NCBI GenBank assembly: GCA_947087265.1
Contig: CAMUBY010000006.1
Span: 34,834 to 98,833, forward strand
Direction: 5' to 3'
Length of the DNA: 64,000 bases
Source: an uncultured Clostridia bacterium
GTDB lineage: Bacteria; Bacillota; Clostridia; Christensenellales; Borkfalkiaceae
The position numbers and the translations under genes are program-made. The stretch's first letter is position 1, and each line of letters starts with the position of its first letter. Positions 25,514 through 34,017 of the stretch are shown here, piece by piece. Below the pieces are notes generated by a model. It saw only the letters and a program-made list of their open reading frames with translations, had not been told where the DNA came from and ran no database searches.

Positions 25514-25542
25514 TTGACAAAATACTATTCTTCGTTTATAAT
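25514..25542 (+). promoter_or_regulatory. Promoter of the aldo/keto reductase gene
   Basis: TTGACA (25514-25519), 17 bases, TATAAT (25537-25542). Confidence 0.8.
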
Positions 25543-25583
25543 AAAAATGTTGTCATAAACATTTGAACAAAAAGGGGAAATTT

Positions 25584-26399
25584 ATGATTTTGCAGGAAAC
25601 TTATACGCTCGCAAACGGACTTGCAATACCCAAACTTGCATTGGGGACTTGGCAAGTATCACAACAAGACGTGGAACCTGCCGTTAAAAGCGCGTTGGAA
25701 ATCGGTTATCGGCATATCGACACGGCAGCGGCTTACGCGAACGAGGTCGGCGTCGGCGCGGCAATAAAAAAAAGTGGTATCCCGCCAGAAGAAATTTTTA
25801 TCACAACCAAAGTCCCTGCCGAATTTAAAACGTATGAAAAGGCAAAAGCGTCCATTGAAAAGTCACTTGAACTCCTTGGGAAAATCGATTTAATTCTTAT
25901 CCACGCGCCCAAGCCCTGGATTCAAATGCACATGCATTTTCCCCGTCGGTATTATAAGGAAAACCCCGAAGTATGGAAAGCATTTGAAGAGGCTTACGAG
26001 GCTAAAAAGGTCGGGGCAATCGGGGTTTCCAACTTCCAAATAAAAGACTTGGAAAATCTCAAAGCGCATTCAAAAATTAAACCGCTTGTCAATCAAATTT
26101 GCGTACATATCGGAAAAGTTCCGCTCGATTTAATTGAATACTGCAAACAAGAGGGCATTCTAGTGGAAGCGTACTCTCCGATTGCAACGGGAAAAATTCT
26201 CAAAAATACAAAAGTGACGGATATAGCGCAAAAATACGGCGTCGGAACCGCACAACTTTGCATTAAATTTTGTTTACAGTTGGGATTGTTGCCGCTTCCT
26301 AAAACAATTCATGCGGAATATATGAAAAAAAATTCCGAACTCGATTTTGAGATTTCGGAAGAAGATATGCAAACATTGTTACAAATTAAAAAAATATAG
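25584..26399 (+). CDS. Aldo/keto reductase
   Basis: A 271-residue NADPH-dependent (beta/alpha)8-barrel oxidoreductase. Visible are LALGTWQ, the catalytic Asp/Tyr block HIDTAAAYANEVGVGAAI (Asp and Tyr about 46-51), the lysine in FITTKVPAE, the histidine in LILIHAPKPW, and AIGVSNFQIKDLENL. The C-terminal cofactor loop is LLPLPKTIHAEYMKKN. It resembles 2,5-diketo-gluconate/xylose-reductase-like AKRs; the substrate is not known. The ATG at 25584 follows AAAGGGGAAA. It lies directly after attR, so it was the original neighbour of tRNA-Ser. Confidence 0.9.
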   Translation: MILQETYTLANGLAIPKLALGTWQVSQQDVEPAVKSALEIGYRHIDTAAAYANEVGVGAAIKKSGIPPEEIFITTKVPAEFKTYEKAKASIEKSLELLGKIDLILIHAPKPWIQMHMHFPRRYYKENPEVWKAFEEAYEAKKVGAIGVSNFQIKDLENLKAHSKIKPLVNQICVHIGKVPLDLIEYCKQEGILVEAYSPIATGKILKNTKVTDIAQKYGVGTAQLCIKFCLQLGLLPLPKTIHAEYMKKNSELDFEISEEDMQTLLQIKKI

Positions 26400-26406
26400 G
26401 TGAATT

Positions 26407-26922
26407 ATGCTATTGAAAGTAAAAGAAAAACAAATGAACAGCAAAATGTGCATTATGTGCGGTTTGGATAATGCGGCAGGCGTTCGCGCACCATTTTATT
26501 CTATGGAAGACGGAAGTGTCGTCACACTCTTTTCTTATCGGGAAGAACACCAGAGTTATCCCGGCAGAGTACACGGCGGACTGATTACCGCCATGCTCGA
26601 TGAACTCGGTATGCGCGCACTTTGGTCAAAGGAAGGGGGCGAAAAAACCTACGGCGTAACGACCTCTTTGGAAACCAAATACCGCAAGCCGGTTCCTTAC
26701 GGCGAAACGCTTTTAGCAAGAGGGATTATCGTAAAAGAAAGCGGTCATTTCCTTACGGCACATTGTTCAATTTATAAATTAGACGGTACGTTGCTTGCAA
26801 ATGCGGAAGTCAAATATCTGAAACTTGCTATGGAACAAATTGCTGAAAACGTCAACGAACACGAGGAAATGTGCTATCTTATCGAAGACGGTATAAACGA
26901 AATCGAAGTCGCAGGTATTTAA
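26407..26922 (+). CDS. PaaI-type hotdog thioesterase
   Basis: A 171-residue hotdog-fold protein, likely an acyl-CoA thioesterase. It has SYPGRVHGGLITAMLDELG (His-Gly-Gly start of the central helix and the catalytic acidic residue), TSLETKYRKPVPYGETLLARG, and GTLLANAEVKYLKL. An AGGTGA site overlaps the preceding reductase stop. An internal ATG at 26434 is a possible alternative start. The substrate is unknown. The gene converges with the minus-strand repair pair; the two stops are adjacent. Confidence 0.85.
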   Translation: MLLKVKEKQMNSKMCIMCGLDNAAGVRAPFYSMEDGSVVTLFSYREEHQSYPGRVHGGLITAMLDELGMRALWSKEGGEKTYGVTTSLETKYRKPVPYGETLLARGIIVKESGHFLTAHCSIYKLDGTLLANAEVKYLKLAMEQIAENVNEHEEMCYLIEDGINEIEVAGI

Positions 26923-27642
26923 TCAATGAAATTCGGGCATGAATTTGCGGTAACGCACGGGGAGATAAGCGCGTTGCTGCTTTAACCGTTCACGCGGAAC
27001 GATATTCACGTGCTCGAAATAGTTTTTCCATAATTCCTGCCATGCCGTTTCGTCGGCAGAAAGCACCACTTCAGCATTTTCGAGCGGCGCTTCAAAGATA
27101 TTTTTTCCGTCATAAACTGCGGATTTCTTCCGCTTTACGTCATGAATCACAAACGGAAATTGCGGAAATCTTGCACGGAAGTGACATGCGAGCAAATCGC
27201 AAATATCGTGGTCGGGGGAAATAGGGGCATAGAGCGCACCGCTAGCACTTTCCATAAAACGTACGAAACCGCGGAACTGTTCCAATTCGTGTTTGACTTT
27301 CCAAATCAAATCTTTAGCGAGTATTACAACGTCCTCTGCGAGCATCGTTCGCACCGGACGCTTTTTTGTTGCAATCAGTTTGAAGTAATCGAACGTGGCA
27401 TTGTCACGCATCGGGTTTGCACAGCGGAGCAACGTTTTCAATTCGTTCATACACTGTCCGTCAAAAGACAACAGGCGGTTTCTGACATTTTTCGCGCGTT
27501 CAATATCGGTCTTGACCGTAACCGCTTCCTGCCCGAACGGAAGTTGAAATTGCCCGGAGACGAGTACGGCATCTGTATCCGAATACGCAAGGAGAAATGC
27601 CGTTAAAAAACCGTTTTCCGAGCCGTCGTAACAGTAAATCAT
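26923..27642 (-). CDS. TIGR03915-type DNA metabolism protein
   Basis: A 239-residue protein of the family annotated as a probable DNA metabolism protein (TIGR03915), always next to a radical-SAM partner. It starts MIYCYDGSENGFLTAFLLAY, has KTLLRCANPMRDNATFDYFK, an acidic FRGFVRFMESASGALYAPISPDH region, and the basic tail QQRAYLPVRYRKFMPEFH, the DUF4130-type end related to uracil-DNA glycosylases. Its start overlaps the radical-SAM stop by four bases, so the two are coupled. A role in handling unusual DNA bases is inferred from the family. Confidence 0.85.
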   Translation of the reverse strand: MIYCYDGSENGFLTAFLLAYSDTDAVLVSGQFQLPFGQEAVTVKTDIERAKNVRNRLLSFDGQCMNELKTLLRCANPMRDNATFDYFKLIATKKRPVRTMLAEDVVILAKDLIWKVKHELEQFRGFVRFMESASGALYAPISPDHDICDLLACHFRARFPQFPFVIHDVKRKKSAVYDGKNIFEAPLENAEVVLSADETAWQELWKNYFEHVNIVPRERLKQQRAYLPVRYRKFMPEFH

Positions 27643-28934
27643 AATTCACCTATGAGCGCAGAACGCGCCGTTTCCGCGTTGGAATGAAGTAAAAACTGCG
27701 TTTCGCGTTGTGCAATTTGAAGGTCGTTAAACAGACTTAGTTGGGTTGCACTCATCGCCGTTTCGCCCGCCGCAAGTAGTCCGCGGACAACATTTTCGTT
27801 TTCGGTACCGAAAAATTTTCCGCTTGCCGTAATAAAATGCCGCGCCCGTTTGAGCACGACCCGCATTTTTTTCAGATGCTCAAACGTAAGGGAAGTGTAC
27901 CGCCTTGCTTCCGTAATTTTGTAGGCGCTCTTGGCGCCGATTCCCGGCACGCGCAAAAGCATTTCAAGCGGCGCTCGGTTTACTTCAATCGGAAAGAGAT
28001 GCATATTCCTGAGCGCCCAAGCACACTTCGGGTCATATTCGGTTGCAAGATTTTCGCCCTCGGGCACAATTTCCTCTACATTAAAACCGTAAAAGCGCAG
28101 CAACCAATCGGCTTGATACAATCGGTGTTCCCGAAGCGCACCGCCGGGCGTATCAGGCAGAAGAGAGTGATGTACAACGGGCATGTAAGAAGAATAATAG
28201 ACGCGTTTCAGCCCGTTCGCGCGATATAAACTTTGCGAAAGCCTTAATATTTGTCCGTCTTTTTCCGGACTTGCACCTACAATCATCTGCGTTGTCTGCC
28301 CCGCGGGGAGGAAATGCCCCTTGCGCTTTTCTGCGCGAAAAACGCTCGCTTCATGCGTTAAACGTTTCATGGGGACAAGCAGGCTTTCCTTACTCTTTTG
28401 CGGTGCAAGCAGTTTCAGGCTCTGTTCGGAGGGGAGTTCGATATTATAACTCATTCGGTCGGCATAGCGTGCGGTCTCCCGCACAAGTGTTTCGTCTGCA
28501 CCGGGAATGCCTTTAACATGAACGTAACCGTGAAATCCGTATTCCGTGCGCAATTTTTTCACAGTCAACAGTAATTGCTCCATGGTATGATTGGGGGAAA
28601 TGTACACGGCGGAGGAGAGGAATAATCCTTCGATATAGTTACGCTTATAAAAATCAATGACAAGCTCGCAGATTTCGTCAGGAGTGGCCGTCGCGCGCGG
28701 CACGTCGGCGCTCGCTTGATTTAAGCAGTATTTACAATGAAAAATACAATCGTTGCTTAAAAGAATTTTCAGAAGCGATACGCACCTGCCGTCCGGCGTA
28801 AAAGAATGACAGCAACCTGCCGCGGCACCGTTTCCGATGCCGCCTTGGTTTTTCCTTGAACTGCCCGAAGAGGAACACGAAACGTCGTACTTTGCGCCGT
28901 TCGTAAGTATCGTTAACTTTTCTACCGAAATCAT
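27639..28934 (-). CDS. Putative DNA modification/repair radical-SAM protein (TIGR03916 type)
   Basis: A 431-residue radical-SAM enzyme. The cluster motif CX3CX2C lies in SNDCIFHCKYCLNQ (about 61-70). The N terminus (KYDVSCSSSGSSRKNQGGIG) is typical of TIGR03916, and a helix-hairpin-helix-like DNA-binding segment LLRVPGIGAKSAYKI lies near 320. The family is linked to DNA repair by association; the reaction is unknown. The ATG lies six bases after a TATAAT, so the mRNA is probably leaderless. A LexA-like palindrome overlaps the promoter. Confidence 0.88.
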   Translation of the reverse strand: MISVEKLTILTNGAKYDVSCSSSGSSRKNQGGIGNGAAAGCCHSFTPDGRCVSLLKILLSNDCIFHCKYCLNQASADVPRATATPDEICELVIDFYKRNYIEGLFLSSAVYISPNHTMEQLLLTVKKLRTEYGFHGYVHVKGIPGADETLVRETARYADRMSYNIELPSEQSLKLLAPQKSKESLLVPMKRLTHEASVFRAEKRKGHFLPAGQTTQMIVGASPEKDGQILRLSQSLYRANGLKRVYYSSYMPVVHHSLLPDTPGGALREHRLYQADWLLRFYGFNVEEIVPEGENLATEYDPKCAWALRNMHLFPIEVNRAPLEMLLRVPGIGAKSAYKITEARRYTSLTFEHLKKMRVVLKRARHFITASGKFFGTENENVVRGLLAAGETAMSATQLSLFNDLQIAQRETQFLLHSNAETARSALIGEL

Positions 28935-28940
28935 AAGAAT

Positions 28941-28980
28941 ATTATATAACTCAAACGTATGTTTGTCAAACGTTTGTTTT
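28941..28980 (-). promoter_or_regulatory. Promoter with LexA/SOS-like operator
   Basis: On minus: TTGACA (28969-28964), 17 bases, TATAAT (28946-28941). The spacer contains CAAACATACGTTTG, a palindrome resembling the Firmicute LexA box (CGAACN4GTTCG type). A second palindrome CAAACGTTTG overlaps the -35 side. This suggests SOS control of the repair pair. Confidence 0.65.
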
Positions 28981-29002
28981 GTTTTTTATGAAAATTTTTT
29001 TC

Positions 29003-29031
29003 TTGCGGCGTAGTAGGAAATATGATATAAT
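29003..29031 (+). promoter_or_regulatory. Promoter of the two-component operon
   Basis: TTGCGG (29003-29008), 17 bases, TATAAT (29026-29031), about 75 bases before the regulator ATG. Confidence 0.7.
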
Positions 29032-29105
29032 AGTTTCACAAAATTTTCACACATCTATAAAGTAAATTTGAAGTTTACAAGGTAACATGGCAGAAAGGAG
29101 ATAGT

Positions 29106-29771
29106 ATGAAGATTTTAATCGTAGACGATGAAGAAATGATTCGTGCGGCTTTACGCGAATATGTAGAATTTGAAGGCGGCACGGCAGACGAAGCGCAGGA
29201 CGGTATGGAAGCGGTCAGAATGTGCCGTGAATACGATTACGACGTGATTCTGATGGACGTCATGATGCCCCGTCTTGACGGCTTTTCCGCAGTCAAGGAA
29301 ATCCGCAAGTTCAAACAAACGCCTGTGATTATGCTTTCTGCGCGCGGAGAGGAATACGACAAACTATTCGGCTTTGAAATCGGTTCGGACGACTACGTTA
29401 CCAAGCCGTTTTCCCCCAAAGAAGTCATGGCGCGTATTCATGCGATTATTAAGCGCGGCGCACCCAAAGAAGAAAATAAAGAAATCTACGAATTTGAAGG
29501 TTTGAAAATCGATATGGTAGGACGCACCGTCACGGTCAACGGCGAAAAGGCGGAACTCACCCCCAAAGAATATGAACTGCTCTTCTATTTCGTGAAAAAC
29601 AGAGGCGTAGCGCTTACGCGCGACAGACTTTTGAACAAGGTATGGGGATACGATTTTTACGGTGACGACCGAACGGTGGATACACACGTAAAAATGCTTC
29701 GCGGAAATCTGAAAGAGTACCGTAAATTTATTTTAACCCTGCGCGGACTCGGCTATAAATTCGAGGTTTAA
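29106..29771 (+). CDS. OmpR/PhoB-family response regulator
   Basis: A 221-residue regulator. The receiver domain (1-115) has the acidic pair VDDEEM, the phosphoacceptor Asp in ILMDVMMPRLDG (about 53) and the Lys in DYVTKPFSPKE. The C-terminal winged helix has LTPKEYELLFYFVKNRG and GYDFYGDDRTVDTHVKMLR. GAAAGGAGATAGT precedes the ATG. The partner kinase follows three bases after the stop. The target signal and genes are not evident; it is of the general VanR/PhoP/YycF type. Confidence 0.94.
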   Translation: MKILIVDDEEMIRAALREYVEFEGGTADEAQDGMEAVRMCREYDYDVILMDVMMPRLDGFSAVKEIRKFKQTPVIMLSARGEEYDKLFGFEIGSDDYVTKPFSPKEVMARIHAIIKRGAPKEENKEIYEFEGLKIDMVGRTVTVNGEKAELTPKEYELLFYFVKNRGVALTRDRLLNKVWGYDFYGDDRTVDTHVKMLRGNLKEYRKFILTLRGLGYKFEV

Positions 29772-29774
29772 TCT

Positions 29775-31247
29775 ATGCAAGATAACGGAAAACATAAAAA
29801 TCGATTGAGGACGGGCAGAAGTCTGAACCTCATTTTATGGTTTACGTTTTCTGTTTTTGCGATTGCAATTATTTTGATATTCGGCGTCGTGCAAAATCTG
29901 CTGGTGCATAAACGTTATTACAACCAGATTTCAGAAACGCTTTCCGAAGCGGGAATCCGAATTGCCGATACAATCATCGACGACGGCAAAGAAAGCACGA
30001 TAGCAAAACAAGTGTACGGCATAGCTAACAATTACGGTGTTCAACTTTATGTACTGTATGATAACGGCGAAAGCGTATTTTCCGACTATACGGAAAAAGA
30101 TTCTTACCCGGAAAAATTAGAACTTCTGAAAAGGAAACTGAACGGGAAAGAGTATAATACTTTTTCGGAAGAATCCGTGTTCACGCACGCAAGAGTGGTG
30201 TCTGTCGACGGAACGTCTTATTATCTTTACTTATCTACGCCTGCCGACTGGTTAAACGGCAGCGTCGGAAACTTACGGTGGGTTTCTTTTCTCACGGGTT
30301 TAATTGCAATTATTCTTGCATTTATTGCCAGCGGATTTGTTGCAGTTTTGATTACAAAACCCGTTTCGGAAGTGACCGAACGCGCAAAGGAACTTGCACG
30401 CGGGAACTATAATCTAAATTTCAAACAGGATTATTTCTGCGCGGAGATTACCGAATTATCCGACGCACTCGAATATGCGCGAACGGAAATTTCAAAAGCC
30501 GACCAAATGCAGAAAGAACTGATTGCCAACGTTTCGCACGATTTCAAAACACCGCTCACCATGATAAAGGCATATGCTTCGATGATTCGTGAAATTTCAG
30601 GCGAAGACAGAGAGAAACGGAATGCAAACGCTCAGATAATCATAGACGAAAGCGACCGTTTGGCGGCACTTGTGGGAGATTTGCTCGACCTTTCTAAAAT
30701 ACGTGCCGAACTCACTCCCGAATCGCGCAGCGTATTTAACCTCTCCGACGAGGTGTACCGTGTCGCGAGCCGTTTCGATTATCTCAAAGAAACAAGCGGA
30801 TACAAAATCGAAACGGAAATCGAAGACAACGTCTATACGCTTGCCGCCAGAGAGCGCATCGAACAGGTGCTGTACAATCTCATCGGAAACGCCGTCAATT
30901 ATACGGGACAAGATAAACTTGTGCGCATCAGACTTTACGCGCACAACGGCGGCTCCCGTTTCGAGGTCATCGACACAGGCAAGGGAATTCCGACTGAGGA
31001 AATCGAAAGCGTTTGGGACCGTTACTACCGCAGCGGAAAAACACATAAACGCCCCGTACAAGGTACAGGACTCGGACTGTCGATTGTAAAAAATATACTC
31101 GTGGTGCAAGGCTGTCCGTTTGGAATTATCTCGGAAGAGGGGAAAGGAAGTTGTTTTTGGGTAGAATTTGCACCGCCAGAAATCACGGAAGAAACGGAAA
31201 AACCGGAAAAGAAGAAAAAGGGGAAACGGAAAGAAATGCAAAAATAA
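29775..31247 (+). CDS. Membrane sensor histidine kinase
   Basis: A 490-residue kinase. Membrane helices lie at about 20-40 and 170-196, framing a ~130-residue outside sensor domain, then HAMP, the phosphoacceptor H-box NVSHDFKTPLTMIKA (about 252-266), N-box LYNLIGNAVNYTG, and G-boxes DTGKGIPTEEI and GTGLGLSIVKNI. The extreme C terminus is a run of Lys/Glu (EKPEKKKKGKRKE), unusual beyond the ATPase domain. It forms an operon with the response regulator and ends at a strong terminator. Confidence 0.94.
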   Translation: MQDNGKHKNRLRTGRSLNLILWFTFSVFAIAIILIFGVVQNLLVHKRYYNQISETLSEAGIRIADTIIDDGKESTIAKQVYGIANNYGVQLYVLYDNGESVFSDYTEKDSYPEKLELLKRKLNGKEYNTFSEESVFTHARVVSVDGTSYYLYLSTPADWLNGSVGNLRWVSFLTGLIAIILAFIASGFVAVLITKPVSEVTERAKELARGNYNLNFKQDYFCAEITELSDALEYARTEISKADQMQKELIANVSHDFKTPLTMIKAYASMIREISGEDREKRNANAQIIIDESDRLAALVGDLLDLSKIRAELTPESRSVFNLSDEVYRVASRFDYLKETSGYKIETEIEDNVYTLAARERIEQVLYNLIGNAVNYTGQDKLVRIRLYAHNGGSRFEVIDTGKGIPTEEIESVWDRYYRSGKTHKRPVQGTGLGLSIVKNILVVQGCPFGIISEEGKGSCFWVEFAPPEITEETEKPEKKKKGKRKEMQK

Positions 31248-31282
31248 GAAACCGTTCCGTTAACGGCAATTTCCATAAAAAT

Positions 31283-31319
31283 AAAAAAAGCTGAGATTTC
31301 TAAAATCTCAGCTTTTTTC
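31283..31319. terminator. Bidirectional terminator
   Basis: AAGCTGAGATTT and AAATCTCAGCTT arms around CTA, with A7 and T6 flanks, between convergent genes. Confidence 0.9.
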
Positions 31320-31325
31320 TGCTTT

Positions 31326-32105
31326 TTAATTAGCGACCCATTTTGCATACAGCGTAATATTTTCGGTTACTTTATCGGTTTCAAAATTCCATTCCGTTTC
31401 GTAGTTTTCGTTATACCAGCCTGCAAACGTATAGCCTTCTTTTGTCGGCGTTTCCGGACCGAAAACGGAAGCGTTCATTTGTACAACGTAAGCATATGTA
31501 TTTTGCCGCCCGCCGTCGGCATTGAATTCAACTCTTTTTAATTCCCGTTCGGCGGAAATACCCCAATCGTAATCCCACAACAAAGACCATCTTTCATAGT
31601 CGGTTAAAGATTGCAAATCGACTGTAAACCGTATACACTTGCTAACGGTATTGTAACTGTAAGGCACAAATTGAGAGGCGGAATCAAGCAATACGTCGGC
31701 ATTTATCACCAATTCTCCGCTGAAATGCCTGAAAGCGTCTTTTAGACAGCATGAATGGTTAATCACTATTTTACCGATATTTTTGCAGTCTATGCTGTAA
31801 ACCTCGTCACCTCCCTCAATTGGGTGAAAACGGCCGCCGACTTGTTTGACGGGAAAACCGCCGAGTTCTTGAGGAATCACCAATTCTTCAACATATTCTT
31901 CATTATCTACCCGACCTAATATAACTGCAGAGACTGCTTTTTTTTGTTTTTTCGTCCAATCACCGTATTTGTCGCAGCAAGCGTAATAAAAGCCGTTTTC
32001 TTCCATTTTTATATCCCACGGATTTGTACAATCGGCAAACAAAAACAGAGGAACACACAGCAGAATACCCACCAGTGAAAGGGTGAAAATCTTTTTCATT
32101 TTCAT
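31326..32105 (-). CDS. Secreted protein with InlB-type B-repeat
   Basis: A 259-residue exported protein. A signal peptide (about 1-26, FTLSLVGILLCVPLFLFADC) is followed by a ~165-residue beta-rich domain similar to leucine-rich/bacterial-surface modules (VEELVIPQELGGFPV, GKIVINHSC, GELVINADVLLDSAS), and a C-terminal InlB B-repeat: FGPETPTKEGYTFAGWY, WNFETDKVTENITLYAKW. Cysteines after the signal could form disulfides, or the ADC site may be a weak lipobox. It probably sits at the cell surface; the ligand is unknown. Confidence 0.78.
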   Translation of the reverse strand: MKMKKIFTLSLVGILLCVPLFLFADCTNPWDIKMEENGFYYACCDKYGDWTKKQKKAVSAVILGRVDNEEYVEELVIPQELGGFPVKQVGGRFHPIEGGDEVYSIDCKNIGKIVINHSCCLKDAFRHFSGELVINADVLLDSASQFVPYSYNTVSKCIRFTVDLQSLTDYERWSLLWDYDWGISAERELKRVEFNADGGRQNTYAYVVQMNASVFGPETPTKEGYTFAGWYNENYETEWNFETDKVTENITLYAKWVAN

Positions 32106-32239
32106 AACATACCCCGCTAAATTACAGCTTTTCTTACTGTTTATTATACAACGGGTTTATTAAAAAGTAAAGTAAAATAAAAAAAGCTCACAGCTCCCAT
32201 TGGAAGGAGGTGAGCTTAACTTGTATTTTGCGCAAACTA

Positions 32240-32575
32240 TCAGTCGTTCCAATCGCCTTGACTGAAATCTTCGTCAATCGGTTCTTCATAAGGAAGGGGG
32301 ACGCAAGAATTTTGTTCGTCTTCCTCATAGAGCCGAATGTGCGGAAGCCGTTTTGCTTTCCCGTCACGGTGGTATTGCGGGCAATACGGACATCTCGGAC
32401 GCTCAAAATTTTCAGGAAATTCGGGGCAAAGCTGTTCATGAATTTCGGGAATTACGGTAGGTTTATGAACGTCTTTTTCATTTGTTTTGGAAGAAGTTTT
32501 TCCGCAAGCCGCCGCGGCGACAAGCAAAAGCACAAAACAGGATAAAACCGATAAGATGAGAAATAACTTTTTCAT
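32240..32575 (-). CDS. Small putative lipoprotein
   Basis: A 111-residue protein. The signal peptide has a lipobox (MKKLFLILSVLSCFVLLLVA, then AAACGK), so it is likely attached to the outer face of the membrane. The mature part is Pro/Glu/Asp-rich with a CPYCPQYHRDGKAK motif of two cysteines and a histidine that could bind a metal, and an acidic end. ATG 32575 is chosen because it begins the signal sequence; longer upstream frames do not. No clear ribosome site. Function unknown. Confidence 0.6.
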   Translation of the reverse strand: MKKLFLILSVLSCFVLLLVAAAACGKTSSKTNEKDVHKPTVIPEIHEQLCPEFPENFERPRCPYCPQYHRDGKAKRLPHIRLYEEDEQNSCVPLPYEEPIDEDFSQGDWND

Positions 32576-32678
32576 AACAGCAGTATGAGAAATAAAAATT
32601 GATTTATTCTCTTGCTTTTCATCAAATTTTGTGATATCATTTTTGCGAAATACCTGAACAGAAAGTATGACTGACTGC

Positions 32679-32726
32679 AAAGGAGCCAACGTATGTTCAC
32701 GCGGAGTTTATCCGCGCGGTTCCTTT
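32679..32726 (+). promoter_or_regulatory. Structured leader before the TM1266-ABC operon
   Basis: A two-level hairpin: outer arms AAAGGAGCC (32679-32687) and GGTTCCTTT (32718-32726), inner arms CGCGGA and TCCGCG (32700-32716) with loop GTTTA. It lies 27 bases before the first gene. Possible cis-regulatory RNA; no known riboswitch class recognised. Confidence 0.45.
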
Positions 32727-32753
32727 CGCACGTTCGGGCGGAGGGATTTTTTT

Positions 32754-33002
32754 ATGGAAGAAAAACGGATTTCGGTGTTGTCAATTATCGTAGAAAACAG
32801 AGCGGTCACCTCGCAAATCAACGAATACCTTTCTGCATACGGCGAATATATCGTAGGCAGATTGGGAATTCCTTACCGTGAAAAGCAGGTATCGGTTCTG
32901 ACAGTCGTTTTAGACGCGCCTGTTACGGTCGTGAATGCGTTAACCGGTAAAATCGGGAGACTTGAAGGCGTCACTGCTAAATCGTTATTCGGAAAACTAT
33001 AA
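32754..33002 (+). CDS. TM1266-type ACT-like regulator
   Basis: An 82-residue ferredoxin-fold/ACT-like protein of the family named after TM1266, annotated as putative regulators of iron-only hydrogenase systems. Residues ISVLSIIVENRAVTSQINEY and VSVLTVVLDAPVTVVNALTG show the two beta-alpha-beta halves. No hydrogenase gene is in the window; instead the gene leads an ABC transporter operon, so a metabolite-sensing role is possible. The ATG at 32754 is preceded by GGAGGG at normal distance. Confidence 0.75.
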   Translation: MEEKRISVLSIIVENRAVTSQINEYLSAYGEYIVGRLGIPYREKQVSVLTVVLDAPVTVVNALTGKIGRLEGVTAKSLFGKL

Positions 33003-33015
33003 GAGGAGATTTCCT

Positions 33016-34017
33016 ATGAAAATAAAGTCGTTTTTTTTCACTGCGGCAATTTGCGGAGCGCTTGTTTTCGGCACCGTTGCCTGCGGAAATCCGAGTGACG
33101 CATATACCATTTATGCACCCGACGGAGCACCCGCGCTTGCGCTTGCAAACGCGATTTCACACACGGACGATAAATCTTTCGATTATCATATCGTCGATTC
33201 CAAAGTTATACAGGCTCAGGTGACAGGGGAGAACCCGAAGGCAGACTTTTGTATTCTTCCCATAAACCTTGCAAGCAAACTGCTCGGGAACGGCGAAACG
33301 TATCAGATGCTCGGCACTGTCACAAACGGGAATCTCTATTTTCTTTCAACAAACGCGGAAACGGAGATTACAAGGGAAAATATCAATACTGTTCTTATCG
33401 GGAAAACAGTGGGGGTTGTACAACTTTCCAACGTGCCGGGGCTTACCTTACAAGCCGTCCTTTCCGAATATCAGATTCCCTATCAGATAATAGACGGCGT
33501 ACAGGCGGATAAAGATTTGAACGGCGTCAATCTGGCTGCCGTAGACGCAGGAAATGTGACGCCTGTATTCGGCTGCGATTATTATCTCTGTCCCGAACCT
33601 GCCGCATCCACCAAAGCCGCAAATACCTCGCTTGTTTTCGCTGGAAATTTACAGGAACTTTACGGGGAGTTCGGATATCCGCAGGCAGTTCTCGTTGCTA
33701 AAAAATCGGTCATTGAAAGCGACAGAAATTCTGTAGAAAAATTCATATCCTATATGCAAGAGAGCAAAACGTATTTGGAAAGCGTAAATACGCAAACATT
33801 GCTTTTTTTACTTGACGGAAAACGAACGCAGGGTTTAACGCCGTCTTTCAACGCAGACAATCTGAATGCGGAAGTGATTGCAAACTGCTCCGTGCGATTT
33901 ACGCCCTCACAGAAAGCCAAAACGGAAGCGGACGCATTTTTGGAAAAACTCATTCAGATAAACGCGAATTCGGCAAGTCGGGTATCACAATCTTTTTACT
34001 ATTCGGAATTACCGTGA
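33016..34017 (+). CDS. ABC transporter substrate-binding lipoprotein
   Basis: A 333-residue periplasmic-binding-type lipoprotein. The signal peptide ends in the lipobox TVACG (about 17-21). The mature domain follows the NMT1/ThiY/SsuA fold: YTIYAPDGAPALALANAI, DFCILPINLASKLL, GKTVGVVQLSNVPGLTLQ, and a ligand-cleft end LVAKKSVIES. The ligand could be a thiamine precursor, sulfonate or related small molecule. GAGGAGA precedes the ATG at 33016. The stop overlaps the permease GTG. Confidence 0.86.
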   Translation: MKIKSFFFTAAICGALVFGTVACGNPSDAYTIYAPDGAPALALANAISHTDDKSFDYHIVDSKVIQAQVTGENPKADFCILPINLASKLLGNGETYQMLGTVTNGNLYFLSTNAETEITRENINTVLIGKTVGVVQLSNVPGLTLQAVLSEYQIPYQIIDGVQADKDLNGVNLAAVDAGNVTPVFGCDYYLCPEPAASTKAANTSLVFAGNLQELYGEFGYPQAVLVAKKSVIESDRNSVEKFISYMQESKTYLESVNTQTLLFLLDGKRTQGLTPSFNADNLNAEVIANCSVRFTPSQKAKTEADAFLEKLIQINANSASRVSQSFYYSELP

